DNA of 64,000 nt, taken from assembly GCF_900491935.1 (NCBI RefSeq), contig NZ_UEXK01000004.1, positions 2,536,562-2,600,561 of the forward strand, read 5' to 3'. Positions within the stretch are counted from its first letter, which is position 1. Every line of letters starts with the position of its first letter. Positions 8,524 to 16,969 of this stretch are shown here, piece after piece. Under the pieces are notes generated by a model. The model was not told the DNA's origin. It worked only from the letters and a program-made list of their open reading frames with translations, and did no database searches. The position numbers and the translations under genes are program-made. The DNA comes from Klenkia terrae (GTDB lineage: Bacteria > Actinomycetota > Actinomycetes > Mycobacteriales > Geodermatophilaceae).

Positions 8524-8615
8524 AGCGTGGATCAGGGGGGTGCGCAGGATTGCGTCCTCCCGCACCAGATCTGGTGCAGGAGGACGGACCATCGTGCACC
8601 CCCCTGATCATCGCT
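8524..8615. repeat. 92-bp intergenic palindrome, copy A
   Basis: An imperfect palindrome exactly symmetric about AGATCT (8567-8572). Outer arms read AGCGT-GATCAGGGG and CCCCTGATCA-CGCT, and the inner arms GCACC-AGATCT-GGTGC. A second copy of the same length and layout is at 56279-56370. It starts 4 bases after the SDR stop and ends 62 bases before nadE, so it may act as a terminator or be a mobile palindromic repeat. Confidence 0.85.
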
Positions 8616-8677
8616 ACCCACCCGGGCGGGGGAGGGCCGCGGGACGGCGGGGGCCGGGAGGCGGGACACTGATCACC

Positions 8678-10699
8678 ATGGGGTTCAGCTCGGTCTACCG
8701 GCACGGCTTCGCGCGCGTGGCGGCGTGCACGCAGCGCACGGCGCTGGCCGACCCGGCGGCGAACGCGGAGAACGTGCTGCGCCAGGCCCGGGCCTGCCAC
8801 GAGGACGGCGTCGCCGTCGCGGTGTTCCCCGAGCTGACGCTGTCCGGCTACTCCATCGAGGACCTGCTGCTGCAGGACCCGCTGCTGGACGCCGTCGAGG
8901 CCGCGCTGGCGACGGTCGTCGAGGGCAGCCGCGACCTGCTGCCGGTGCTGGTCGTCGGCGCCCCGCTGCGGCACCTCAACCGGATCTACAACGCCGCGGT
9001 CGTCGTCCACCGCGGGCGGGTGCTGGGCGTCGCGCCGAAGTCCTACCTGCCGACCTACCGGGAGTTCTACGAGCGCCGCCAGCTCGCCCCCGGCGACGAC
9101 CAGACCGGCGAGACCACGATCAACGGGGAGAAGGTCCCGTTCGGCCCCGACCTCCTCTTCGCCGCCACCGACGTGCCCGGCCTGGTGCTGCACGCCGAGG
9201 TCTGCGAGGACATGTGGGTGCCGATCCCGCCCAGCGCCGAGGCCGCGCTGGCCGGCGCCACCGTGCTGGTGAACCTGTCCGGCTCGCCGATCACCGTGGG
9301 TCGCGCCGAGGACCGTCGGCTGCTGGTGCGGAGTGCGTCGTCCCGCTGCCTGGCCGCCTACGTCTACGCCGCGGCCGGCGAGGGGGAGTCGACCACCGAC
9401 CTGTCCTGGGACGGCCAGACGCTGGTCTACGAGAACGGCGTCCTGCTGGCCGAGACCGACCGCTTCCCCGACGGCGACCGGCGCGCGGTGGCCGACGTCG
9501 ACCTGGACCTGCTCCGCCAGGAGCGCGCCCGGATGGGCACCTTCGACGACAACCGCCGGCACCACGCACCGCAGGTGCGGACGGTCGAGTTCACCCTCGA
9601 CCCGCCGGACGCCGACCTGGGCCTGCGCCGGGAGCTGGAGCGGTTCCCGTTCGTCCCCAGCGACGACGCCCGGCTGGAGCAGGACTGCTACGAGGCCTAC
9701 AACATCCAGGTCGCCGGCCTGGCCCAGCGGCTGTCCGCGATCGGCGACCCGAAGATCGTCATCGGCGTCTCCGGCGGGCTGGACTCCACCCACGCGCTGA
9801 TCGTCGCCGCCCAGGTGATGGACAAGGCCGGGCGCCCGCGCAGCGACATCCTGGCCTTCACGCTGCCCGGCTTCGCCACCAGCGACCACACCAAGGGCAA
9901 CGCCTGGGCGCTCATGCGCGCGCTGGGCGTGACCGCGGCGGAGCTGGACATCCAGCCCACCGCCCGGCTGATGCTCGACGAGATCGACCACCCGTTCGCC
10001 GACGGCGAGCCGGTCTACGACGTCACCTTCGAGAACGTGCAGGCCGGCCTGCGCACCGACTACCTGTTCCGGATCGCCAACCAGCGCGGCGGCATCGTGC
10101 TGGGCACCGGTGACCTGTCCGAGCTGGCGCTGGGCTGGTCCACCTACGGCGTCGGCGACCAGATGAGCCACTACAACGTCAACGGCGGCATCCCGAAGAC
10201 CTTCATCCAGCACCTCATCCGCTGGGTGATCGGCACCCAGCAGTTCGACGCCGAGGTCGGCGCCACGCTGCAGTCGATCGTGGACACCGAGATCAGCCCC
10301 GAGCTGGTGCCGGGGGAGACCGCGCAGTCCACCGAGGCCAGCGTCGGCCCCTACGCGCTGCAGGACTTCACCCTCTTCCACGTGCTCCGGTACGGGTTCC
10401 GGCCCTCGAAGATCGCCTTCCTCGCCTGGCACGCCTGGCGGGACGCCGCTGCCGGCGACTGGCCGCACGGCCACCCGGAGACCAAGCGGGTCGCCTACGA
10501 CCTGCCCGAGATCCGGCACTGGCTCGAGGTGTTCTGCCAGCGCTTCTTCGGGTTCAGCCAGTTCAAGCGGTCGGCGATGCCCAACGGGCCGAAGGTGAGC
10601 GCCGGCGGGTCGCTGTCCCCGCGCGGTGACTGGCGCGCCCCCTCGGACGGCTCCGCCGCCCTCTGGCTGGCCGAGCTGCGCGCGAACGTGCCGGGGTGA
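8678..10699 (+). CDS. nadE: Glutamine-dependent NAD+ synthetase
   Basis: Makes NAD+ from nicotinic acid adenine dinucleotide, ATP and glutamine (EC 6.3.5.1), the last step of NAD synthesis. The N-terminal nitrilase-like glutaminase domain holds the triad Glu52 ([10 protein letters not shown]), Lys121 (APKSYLP) and Cys176 (HAEVCEDMW), the numbering seen in the Mycobacterium tuberculosis enzyme. The synthetase domain has the P-loop [13 protein letters not shown] near residue 364. The length, 673 residues, is normal for the two-domain form. ATG 8678 was chosen because the domain starts there. Its stop overlaps the next gene's start (GTGA). Confidence 0.97.
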   Translation: MGFSSVYRHGFARVAACTQRTALADPAANAENVLRQARACHEDGVAVAVFPELTLSGYSIEDLLLQDPLLDAVEAALATVVEGSRDLLPVLVVGAPLRHLNRIYNAAVVVHRGRVLGVAPKSYLPTYREFYERRQLAPGDDQTGETTINGEKVPFGPDLLFAATDVPGLVLHAEVCEDMWVPIPPSAEAALAGATVLVNLSGSPITVGRAEDRRLLVRSASSRCLAAYVYAAAGEGESTTDLSWDGQTLVYENGVLLAETDRFPDGDRRAVADVDLDLLRQERARMGTFDDNRRHHAPQVRTVEFTLDPPDADLGLRRELERFPFVPSDDARLEQDCYEAYNIQVAGLAQRLSAIGDPKIVIGVSGGLDSTHALIVAAQVMDKAGRPRSDILAFTLPGFATSDHTKGNAWALMRALGVTAAELDIQPTARLMLDEIDHPFADGEPVYDVTFENVQAGLRTDYLFRIANQRGGIVLGTGDLSELALGWSTYGVGDQMSHYNVNGGIPKTFIQHLIRWVIGTQQFDAEVGATLQSIVDTEISPELVPGETAQSTEASVGPYALQDFTLFHVLRYGFRPSKIAFLAWHAWRDAAAGDWPHGHPETKRVAYDLPEIRHWLEVFCQRFFGFSQFKRSAMPNGPKVSAGGSLSPRGDWRAPSDGSAALWLAELRANVPG

Positions 10700-11715
10700 G
10701 CATCCGCCCGACCGCCGCCGAGCGCGCCGCGGTCCTGCCCGGGGACGACGTCGTCCCCGGCGCCGAGGTGGTCATGGACACCGCCTTCTCGCTGCCCGCG
10801 CCCCCGGCCGACGTCTGGCCCTGGTTCGTGCAGCTGGGCAAGCGGCGCGGCGGCTACTACCTGCCGCGCTGGTTCGAGGCGGTCACCCCGCCGTCCCGGC
10901 GCGGACGGCGGCACCTGGACCCCGCGCTGCTGGACCTGCGGGTCGGCGACACGATCCCCGACTGGGGCGGCCGGGAGGCCACCTTCACCGCGCACGAGAT
11001 GAGCCCGCCGCACGCGCTCGTGCACATCTCGACCCGGGACCACGTCCGGCTCAGCTGGGCGATCGCGCTGCGCCCCGAGGGCACCGGCACCCGGGTCCAG
11101 CTCCGGCTGCGGCTGGGCGGCGTCCGGCACCGCACGCTGGCCCGGGTCCTGGGTGGTGCAGCCGACCGGCTCACCGTCGCCGGACTGGCCGTGGGCCTGC
11201 GGGAACGCCTGACCAGCGCAAGCGGCGCTGCCGGTGCGGAACGGGTCCGGCCTCGGGAGGATGGGCGCATGGCCACCGTCTCCCGGCACGTCGCCGCCCC
11301 GCCCACCGCCGTCTGGGACGTCCTCGCCGACGGCTGGAGCTACAGCAACTGGGTGGTCGGTGCCTCGCACATGCGCGCGGTCGAGGAGGCGTGGCCCGCG
11401 GCCGGCGCGAAGCTGCACCACAGCCAGGGCACCTGGCCGGTCACCCTCGACGACGAGGCCGTCGTCGAGGTCTCGAAGCCGGCCAGCCGCCTCGTGCTGC
11501 TGGCCAAGGGCCGGCCGTTCGGCGCCGCGCGGGTGGAGCTCGACCTGCGCAGCGAGGACGGCGGCACCCGGGTCACGATGACCGAGGCGCCGGTCAGCGG
11601 GCCCGGCAAGATCCTGGACAACCCGCTGGCCGACGCCGTGCTGGCCCGCCGGAACACCGAGGCGCTGTCGCGGCTGGCCGCGATGGCCGAGCGCCGCACC
11701 ACCCCCGGCGACTAG
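10696..11715 (+). CDS. Tandem SRPBCC (START-like) domain protein
   Basis: A 339-residue protein made of two SRPBCC folds, hydrophobic-pocket domains that bind lipids, polyketides or aromatic compounds. The first spans about 20-180 (LPAPPADVWPWFVQLGK), the second about 193-335 (VAAPPTAVWDVLADG). GTG 10696 overlaps the stop of nadE, suggesting coupling. An in-frame ATG at 11269 (residue 192) has GGGAGG 8 bases upstream and begins exactly at the second domain. The reading may therefore be a fusion, two overlapping products, or a recent loss of a stop between two genes. No enzymatic residues can be assigned. Confidence 0.75.
   Translation: MSIRPTAAERAAVLPGDDVVPGAEVVMDTAFSLPAPPADVWPWFVQLGKRRGGYYLPRWFEAVTPPSRRGRRHLDPALLDLRVGDTIPDWGGREATFTAHEMSPPHALVHISTRDHVRLSWAIALRPEGTGTRVQLRLRLGGVRHRTLARVLGGAADRLTVAGLAVGLRERLTSASGAAGAERVRPREDGRMATVSRHVAAPPTAVWDVLADGWSYSNWVVGASHMRAVEEAWPAAGAKLHHSQGTWPVTLDDEAVVEVSKPASRLVLLAKGRPFGAARVELDLRSEDGGTRVTMTEAPVSGPGKILDNPLADAVLARRNTEALSRLAAMAERRTTPGD
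11255..11271 (+). promoter_or_regulatory. Internal ribosome binding site and start for second SRPBCC domain
   Basis: GGGAGG at 11255-11260 is followed after 8 bases by ATG 11269, in frame with the surrounding gene. It would give a separate 148-residue single-domain protein. Confidence 0.5.
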
Positions 11716-11727
11716 CCCCTGGGGCGG

Positions 11728-13182
11728 TCAGCCCCGGCGGGACGGGCCCCGGCGGGCACGCTTGACCCGGTACATGGCCTCGTCCGCGGCGGTGAGCATG
11801 GTCTCCGGGGTGGAGTCCGGCCCGCTCAGCGCGGTACCCGTGCTGATCCCGACGGTGTGCTCGACCCCGGCGGCCCGGATGGGCTCGGCCATGGCCGCGG
11901 CCACCCGGGCGGCGATGGCGTCCGCGGCGCCGTCGGTGCCCATGCCCGCGCAGACCAGCACGAACTCGTCGCCGCCGATCCGGGCGACGGTGTCCCCGGG
12001 CCGGACCGCGTGCGACAACCGGCGGGCGGCCTGGGTGAGCACCTCGTCCCCGGCGGCGTGCCCGTGGCCGTCGTTGACCGCCTTGAAGCCGTCCAGGTCG
12101 CAGTAGAGGACGGCGACCTGCTCGCCGGACCGCCCGGCGGCGGCCAGCGCGTGCGCCAACCGGTCGACCAGCAGGCTCCGGTTCGGCAGACCGGTGAGCA
12201 CGTCGTGCAGGGCAGCGGTGCGCAGTTGCTCCTCCAGGGCGCGCTGGGCGGTGATGTCGGCCATCGCGACGACGGCGCCCAGGACCTCTCCGCCGGGCCC
12301 GCGCACCTCGGTGCCGGAGCAGGAGACGGTGCGCGGCTCCGAGCCGGCCGGGTGGATGACCATCTCGGCGTCGGCGATCCGCCCCTCCGCGAACACCCGG
12401 GACAGGGGCGTCTGGTCCGCCGGCATCGGCGTGCAGCCGTCGGGCTGGTACAGCGCGCAGGCGTCCGGCAGCTCCGCGGGGGCGACCGAGGTGCCGACCT
12501 CGGAGCCGTACCAGCGCCGGCTGACCTCGTTGTACCGCGAGACCCGGTGGTCGGCACCGCCGACCACGATGCCCAGCGGCAGGGCCTCCAGCAGCGCCCG
12601 GTCGAAGGCCTGGGCGGCCACCAGCTCCTCGTGGGCGCGGGCCAGCTCGGTGCGGGCGGCCTCGCTGAAGCGGTTGGCCCGTCGGCGCTCCAGCAGGGCG
12701 ACGACGACGTGGGCCAGGTCGGCCAGCCCGTCGAGCTGCTCCTGCCCCAACGTGCCGGGCTGCTCGTCGAACACGCACAGCGTCCCGATCGGGACGCCGT
12801 CGACGACCAGCGGCGCGCTGGCGTACATCCGCACCGAGGCCCACCGGCCGTCGACCCAGGGCAGGTCGGAGAAGCGGGCGTCCTCGGCGCAGTCGTGGAC
12901 CATGACGACCCCACCGATCCGGCTCGCGCGGTGGCAGATCGACAGGTCGCGCGCGCTGTCCCCGCCGAGGAACCCGACGGTGGAGGGCTGGCACTGGCGC
13001 TCGGTGTCCAGCAGGTTCACCGTGGCCGTCGAGGTGCCGGTCATCAGGGCCGCCACCCGGGTCACCGCGTCGAGCTCGGCGTCGCCCGGGAAGTCGAGCA
13101 GGTCGACGTCGACCAGCACCTGGTGCTGGCGGGCGCGCAGCGCGCAGTCGTCCACGAGGGCCCATCCGTCGGTGAGCGTCAC
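11728..13182 (-). CDS. GAF-PAS-GGDEF diguanylate cyclase
   Basis: Predicted to make cyclic di-GMP from two GTP. An N-terminal GAF domain (about 20-170, containing the GAF-typical MYASAPLVVDGVPIGTLCVFD) is followed by a PAS-like domain (about 195-310, ending GEVLGAVVAMADITAQ) and a GGDEF domain to the end (484 residues). The signature is intact as RIGGDEF near residue 402, with an RxxD inhibitory site (RPGD) five residues before it, so product inhibition is likely. No membrane segment is seen, so the sensor is cytosolic. GTG 13182 was preferred because GAGGA lies upstream; the open frame extends to 13290. It converges on the SRPBCC gene with a 12-base gap. Confidence 0.9.
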   Translation of the reverse strand: MTLTDGWALVDDCALRARQHQVLVDVDLLDFPGDAELDAVTRVAALMTGTSTATVNLLDTERQCQPSTVGFLGGDSARDLSICHRASRIGGVVMVHDCAEDARFSDLPWVDGRWASVRMYASAPLVVDGVPIGTLCVFDEQPGTLGQEQLDGLADLAHVVVALLERRRANRFSEAARTELARAHEELVAAQAFDRALLEALPLGIVVGGADHRVSRYNEVSRRWYGSEVGTSVAPAELPDACALYQPDGCTPMPADQTPLSRVFAEGRIADAEMVIHPAGSEPRTVSCSGTEVRGPGGEVLGAVVAMADITAQRALEEQLRTAALHDVLTGLPNRSLLVDRLAHALAAAGRSGEQVAVLYCDLDGFKAVNDGHGHAAGDEVLTQAARRLSHAVRPGDTVARIGGDEFVLVCAGMGTDGAADAIAARVAAAMAEPIRAAGVEHTVGISTGTALSGPDSTPETMLTAADEAMYRVKRARRGPSRRG

Positions 13183-13305
13183 AGCTGTCGTCCGTCCTCG
13201 TCGCACCGCCCCTGGCCGCTCGGGCGGGGTCCTGTGCTGCAGAGGTCGACAACCCGGGCCCGGTCCCTGAGACAGGATCGGACGCATCACCCCCGGAGGG
13301 GTGGC

Positions 13306-13905
13306 TCAGCCGGCCAGCGCGCGGACCGTCTCCACCACGGCGATCACCGCGAAGACCAGGAACAGCCCGGCCGCGACCCGGCGGATCAGCGGGATCGGCA
13401 GCCGGTCGGCGAGCTTCCTGCCCAGGAAGACCGCGAGCCCGGAGACGACCAGCAGTGCCGCCCAGGAACCGATGAACACCGACACCGGGGCGTCGTAGCG
13501 GGCGGCGAGCCCGGCGGTGGCCAGCTGGGACAGGTCGCCCCACTCGGCGGCGAACAGCACGCCGAAGGAGATCGCGGCGGCCTTGAGGAAGGGCACCTGC
13601 TCGCGCTGCTCGGCGGCCTGGCCGCCGTCCTCGGGGCCCTCCTGGGCGCTGCGCCACAGCAGCACGGCCCCGACGACGAACAGCAGCGCCACGATCCCGC
13701 TCACCAGCGCCGCCGGCAGCAGCGACAGCAGCGAGCCGGCGGTGACCGCGATCGCCACCTGCACCGCGAACGCCGTCCCGACGCCGACGAACACCGGGAG
13801 CGGGGCGAACCGGGTGGCCAGGATCAGGGTGGCGAACAGGGTCTTGTCCGGCAGCTCGACCGGGAGGATCAGGATGAACGCGGCAGCGATGACCGACAGG
13901 ACCAC
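13306..13905 (-). CDS. TMEM165/GDT1-family cation transporter
   Basis: A 199-residue membrane protein of the UPF0016 family, whose members export Mn2+ (or Ca2+) in exchange for protons. Six membrane segments can be drawn in two homologous halves. The family motif E-x-G-D-[KR]-[TS] appears twice in variant form, ELPDKT and EWGDLSQ, with the acidic pairs retained. GTG 13905 has AGAAGAGAG just upstream and begins the first membrane helix. The leader carries a yybP-ykoY riboswitch, the Mn2+-sensing element known to control this family, which supports manganese export. Confidence 0.9.
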   Translation of the reverse strand: MVLSVIAAAFILILPVELPDKTLFATLILATRFAPLPVFVGVGTAFAVQVAIAVTAGSLLSLLPAALVSGIVALLFVVGAVLLWRSAQEGPEDGGQAAEQREQVPFLKAAAISFGVLFAAEWGDLSQLATAGLAARYDAPVSVFIGSWAALLVVSGLAVFLGRKLADRLPIPLIRRVAAGLFLVFAVIAVVETVRALAG

Positions 13906-13970
13906 GAGGGGCTCTCTTCTGTGCTCGGCGCGGCCGGGCGAGGGCACGCAGCCTCCGACCGGCAGCGCCA

Positions 13971-14089
13971 CGGATGGGCTGCTCCAGTCGAAGGTCTCGC
14001 CCATCCGGCACTCGCACCGGACCCGCTGACCGGGTGCCCGGGGGCACCAGCATGTCGACCAGCGGACGGGGGGCTACTCCCCTTCTCCG
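13971..14089 (-). ncRNA. yybP-ykoY (manganese) riboswitch
   Basis: Read on the minus strand, the leader has the conserved blocks of this class in order: GAAGGGGAGTAGCC (14072-14085), GTCGACATGCTG, a GC-rich stem with GCCCCCGGGCA, and ATGGGCGAGACCTTC (13990-14004). The GAAGG and CCTTC ends pair as P1. Just downstream, GCCCATCCG (13971-13979 on the plus strand reads cggatgggc) can pair with the CGGATGGGC inside the aptamer's 3' side (13999-14007). That offers a switch between aptamer and a competing hairpin. In this class Mn2+ binding stabilises the aptamer and turns expression on. The exact borders are approximate. Confidence 0.9.
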
Positions 14090-14124
14090 GACGACACCCT
14101 AGACCACGCGGCGCCCCGGCCCGG

Positions 14125-16854
14125 TCAGCGACGGGCGATGCGGGCGGCGAACACCCCGGCGGCGTAGCCGTTGTCGATGCCGGAGACCACGACACCGGCC
14201 CCGCCGGAGTTCAGCATCGTCAGCAGGGCACCGATGCCGCCGAACCCGCCGGCCTGCCCGGTCGAGGTGGGGACGGCGACGACCGGGACCTCGGTCAGCC
14301 CGCCGATCGTGGTGGCCAGGGCGGCGTCCAGCCCGGCGACCACGACGACGCAGTCGACGTCGGCCAGCAGCGAGCCGTCGGCCAGCAGGGCCTGCAGCCG
14401 GCTGCCGCCCACGTCGTCCACCCGGACCGCCTCGGTGCCGGTCACCCGGGCGACGAAGGCCACCTCGGCGGCGACCGGCGCGTCGCCGGACCCGGCGCAC
14501 AGCACCGCGACCCGGCCGCGCGGCTCGGGCAGCGGGCCCACCGCGGCGGCCATCGCCGTGTGGTCCATCGTCGTGTAGGCGTCGTGCTCGCTGGCCAGGG
14601 CGACCAGGGTCTCGGCGCCGGCGCCCACGACGACCGCCGGGCGGTCGGGGTGCTCGCGACGGGCCTCGCGCACCAGGGCCAGGACCTGCTCGGTGGTCCG
14701 GCCGGCACCGCGGACGACCTCGGGGCCGGCCGAGGTGACCGGGCTGCGGGTCGCGGCGACCTGGGCACCGTCGTCGGGGGTGGCCGCGTCCTCGGCCGGT
14801 CCCACGACCCGGCCGGTGCGCATGGGCCGGGGCCCACCGGGGGCGGGGACGGGCTCGACGAGCAGCCGGCCGAAGCCGCCGGCCGCGTCGTCCTCCTCGT
14901 TCCGCGGCGTCGGCACCGGTCGCGGGTCGTCGCCGAACAGGATGTCGGTCGGCCGGGCCGGGGTCGGGTCCACGGGGGGCTGCTGCGTCACGTCCGTGAC
15001 GGTAACCGGCGCTTCCGGCGACTCCCCGTCACCGGCCGGGGCCGTGTCGGACTCCAGCAGCTCGCCCTCGAAGACCGGCGCGGCCGGCCGCGGGGGCTCC
15101 GGCGGGCCGTCCTCGGCCCGGGTCTGGGTCACCCCGGACAACCGGACGACGCGGTCCCGGCCGCTGCGCTTGGCGTCGTAGAGCACGCCGTCGGCCGCGG
15201 CGAACAGGGTGCGCCGGTCGTCGCCGCGGGCCGCCGAGGCGATGCCCGCGCTGATCGTGACCGGGACGTCGACGCCCAGCGCCGACCAGTCGTTGGTCGC
15301 GATCGAGGACCGGATCCGCTCCATCGCCCGCTCGCCCTGCTCGGCGGTGGTGTCGGGCAGCAGGATGACGAACTCGTCACCGGCCCACCGGCAGACCTCG
15401 TCGGTGTCCCGGACGCCGTCGACCAGCAGCTGGGCCACCGCGCGCAGGACGGCGTCGCCACCGGGGTGGCCGGCGGCGTCGTTGATCGACTTGAAGTGGT
15501 CGATGTCCACGACGGCCAGCGCGGGGGCGGCGCCGGCGGCCAGCAGGCCGTCCAGGCGGCCCTCGGCGTAGCGCCGGTTGGGGAGATGGGTCAGCGGGTC
15601 CTCGTAGGCCTGGCGGCGCAGCTGGCCGGCGGCCCGCTCGGTCTCCAGCAGGCTCTTGCGGCGGCCGAACAGCTCGACCCAGCGGGTGCGCCGCTCGTCG
15701 ACCCGGTCCAGCTCGTCGGCCAGGTAGGCCTGCAGGTAGGGCAGGGCACGGGCGGCGTCGTCCAGGTCGGCGTGCAGCGTGCACAGCTCCCGCAGGGCGG
15801 CCCGGCGGAGGCGGGGGAGGCCGTGCTCGGTGGACAGCGCGAGGGCGTGGGCCAGGTGGTCGTCGGCGGCGGTGCCGTTGCCCTGGCGACGCAGCGCGCG
15901 GCCCAGGGCCAGCTCGGCCGAGGCGAGCAGGGCGCGGTCCTGCTCGGCGGGGATCTGGCCGACCACCCGCTGCAGTGCGGTGACCGCGGCGTCGTGCTCG
16001 CCCAGCCCGACCAGTGCCGCGCCCAGCACGACCTCGGCGGTGGGCCGGTGCGGGTCGTCGGCGGGGAGCCCGGCGAGGGTCTCGACGGCGAGGGTGCGGG
16101 CCTGGGTGAAGTGCGGGTCGGCGGCGTCGGCGATGCCGTCGTCCAGCAGCCCCTCGCCGACCTCCGCGCACAGCGCGGCCAGCCGGGAGGCGCTGTCCCC
16201 GACCAGGGCCAGCGACGCAGGGCCCGGCTCGTCCTCGGCCAGCCGCAGCGCGGTGTGGTGCGCCCGGCGCTGGTAGTCCAGGGCCAGCGGCATGAGCTCC
16301 AGGTCGGCCAGCACCCCGGAGAGGGCGCCCAGGGTGTGCACCAGCAGGGGGCTGGCGACCAGGGCGGGGTCGAGCAGGCTGGCGGCCTCGACCGCCTCGT
16401 CCATGGCGGCGTCCACCCGGCGGGACAGCAGCTCGATGCGGGCGTGCCGGGCCAGGCCGGCCGCGCGCTGCAGGTCGTCGTCGGCGGCGTCGAAGGCGGC
16501 GCGGGCGGAGCGGACCAGCGCGATGGCCGTGGCGGCGTCGTCGGCGGTCTGCGAGCGGGTGCCCAGCTCGGCGCCGGTCGCCGCCTCGTCCGCGGTCGGC
16601 TCGGCCGGCACCGGGGTCGTGGCGTCGTCGATGGGGTCGCCGAGCAGCGTCAGCCCGGCCATGCGCAGCCGGCGGACCAGCAGCTCGGCGCGCAGCGTGT
16701 CCGCCCAGGCCCGGGACAGCGAGGTCAGCGGTGCGCCGGCGGTCGCCGCCGGACCGGGGTCGGCATCGGCGTCGGCGAGCAAGGACTCGGCGACGTCGAG
16801 GTGCCAGTTGGTCAGCGCTGAGCTGACCCGCTCGTGCAGGATCCCGGGTGGCAC
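14125..16854 (-). CDS. TPR-like sensor, GGDEF and degenerate LarB domain fusion
   Basis: A 909-residue three-part protein. Residues 1-400 are helical TPR-like repeats. About 405-570 is a GGDEF domain with signature RWAGDEF (489-495, first Gly replaced by Ala, as in its neighbour) and an RDTD inhibitory site. A Pro/Asp/Thr-rich linker follows to about 715. From about 720 the protein matches LarB, the PurE-like carboxylase/hydrolase that converts nicotinic acid adenine dinucleotide in nickel-pincer cofactor synthesis: CAGSGDAPVA, DDVGGSRLQALL, VVVAGLDAAL, AVPTSTGQAGGFGG and IDNGYAAGVFAA. The LarB catalytic cysteine of the LNSC motif is Gly884 here (LNSGGAGV), so catalysis is unlikely and ligand sensing is a fair guess. 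The start is uncertain; GTG 16869 and 16935 are alternatives. Confidence 0.85.
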   Translation of the reverse strand: MPPGILHERVSSALTNWHLDVAESLLADADADPGPAATAGAPLTSLSRAWADTLRAELLVRRLRMAGLTLLGDPIDDATTPVPAEPTADEAATGAELGTRSQTADDAATAIALVRSARAAFDAADDDLQRAAGLARHARIELLSRRVDAAMDEAVEAASLLDPALVASPLLVHTLGALSGVLADLELMPLALDYQRRAHHTALRLAEDEPGPASLALVGDSASRLAALCAEVGEGLLDDGIADAADPHFTQARTLAVETLAGLPADDPHRPTAEVVLGAALVGLGEHDAAVTALQRVVGQIPAEQDRALLASAELALGRALRRQGNGTAADDHLAHALALSTEHGLPRLRRAALRELCTLHADLDDAARALPYLQAYLADELDRVDERRTRWVELFGRRKSLLETERAAGQLRRQAYEDPLTHLPNRRYAEGRLDGLLAAGAAPALAVVDIDHFKSINDAAGHPGGDAVLRAVAQLLVDGVRDTDEVCRWAGDEFVILLPDTTAEQGERAMERIRSSIATNDWSALGVDVPVTISAGIASAARGDDRRTLFAAADGVLYDAKRSGRDRVVRLSGVTQTRAEDGPPEPPRPAAPVFEGELLESDTAPAGDGESPEAPVTVTDVTQQPPVDPTPARPTDILFGDDPRPVPTPRNEEDDAAGGFGRLLVEPVPAPGGPRPMRTGRVVGPAEDAATPDDGAQVAATRSPVTSAGPEVVRGAGRTTEQVLALVREARREHPDRPAVVVGAGAETLVALASEHDAYTTMDHTAMAAAVGPLPEPRGRVAVLCAGSGDAPVAAEVAFVARVTGTEAVRVDDVGGSRLQALLADGSLLADVDCVVVVAGLDAALATTIGGLTEVPVVAVPTSTGQAGGFGGIGALLTMLNSGGAGVVVSGIDNGYAAGVFAARIARR

Positions 16855-16969
16855 GAGCGCACTGTGCACGTCTGGATGCGTTCTGTCACCTGTTCCGTCG
16901 GGGGCGCGCCGGGGGCGACCCGCCCGGCGGGTCACCGGCGCCCCACCGGTCCCGCACGCCCCACCGGAG

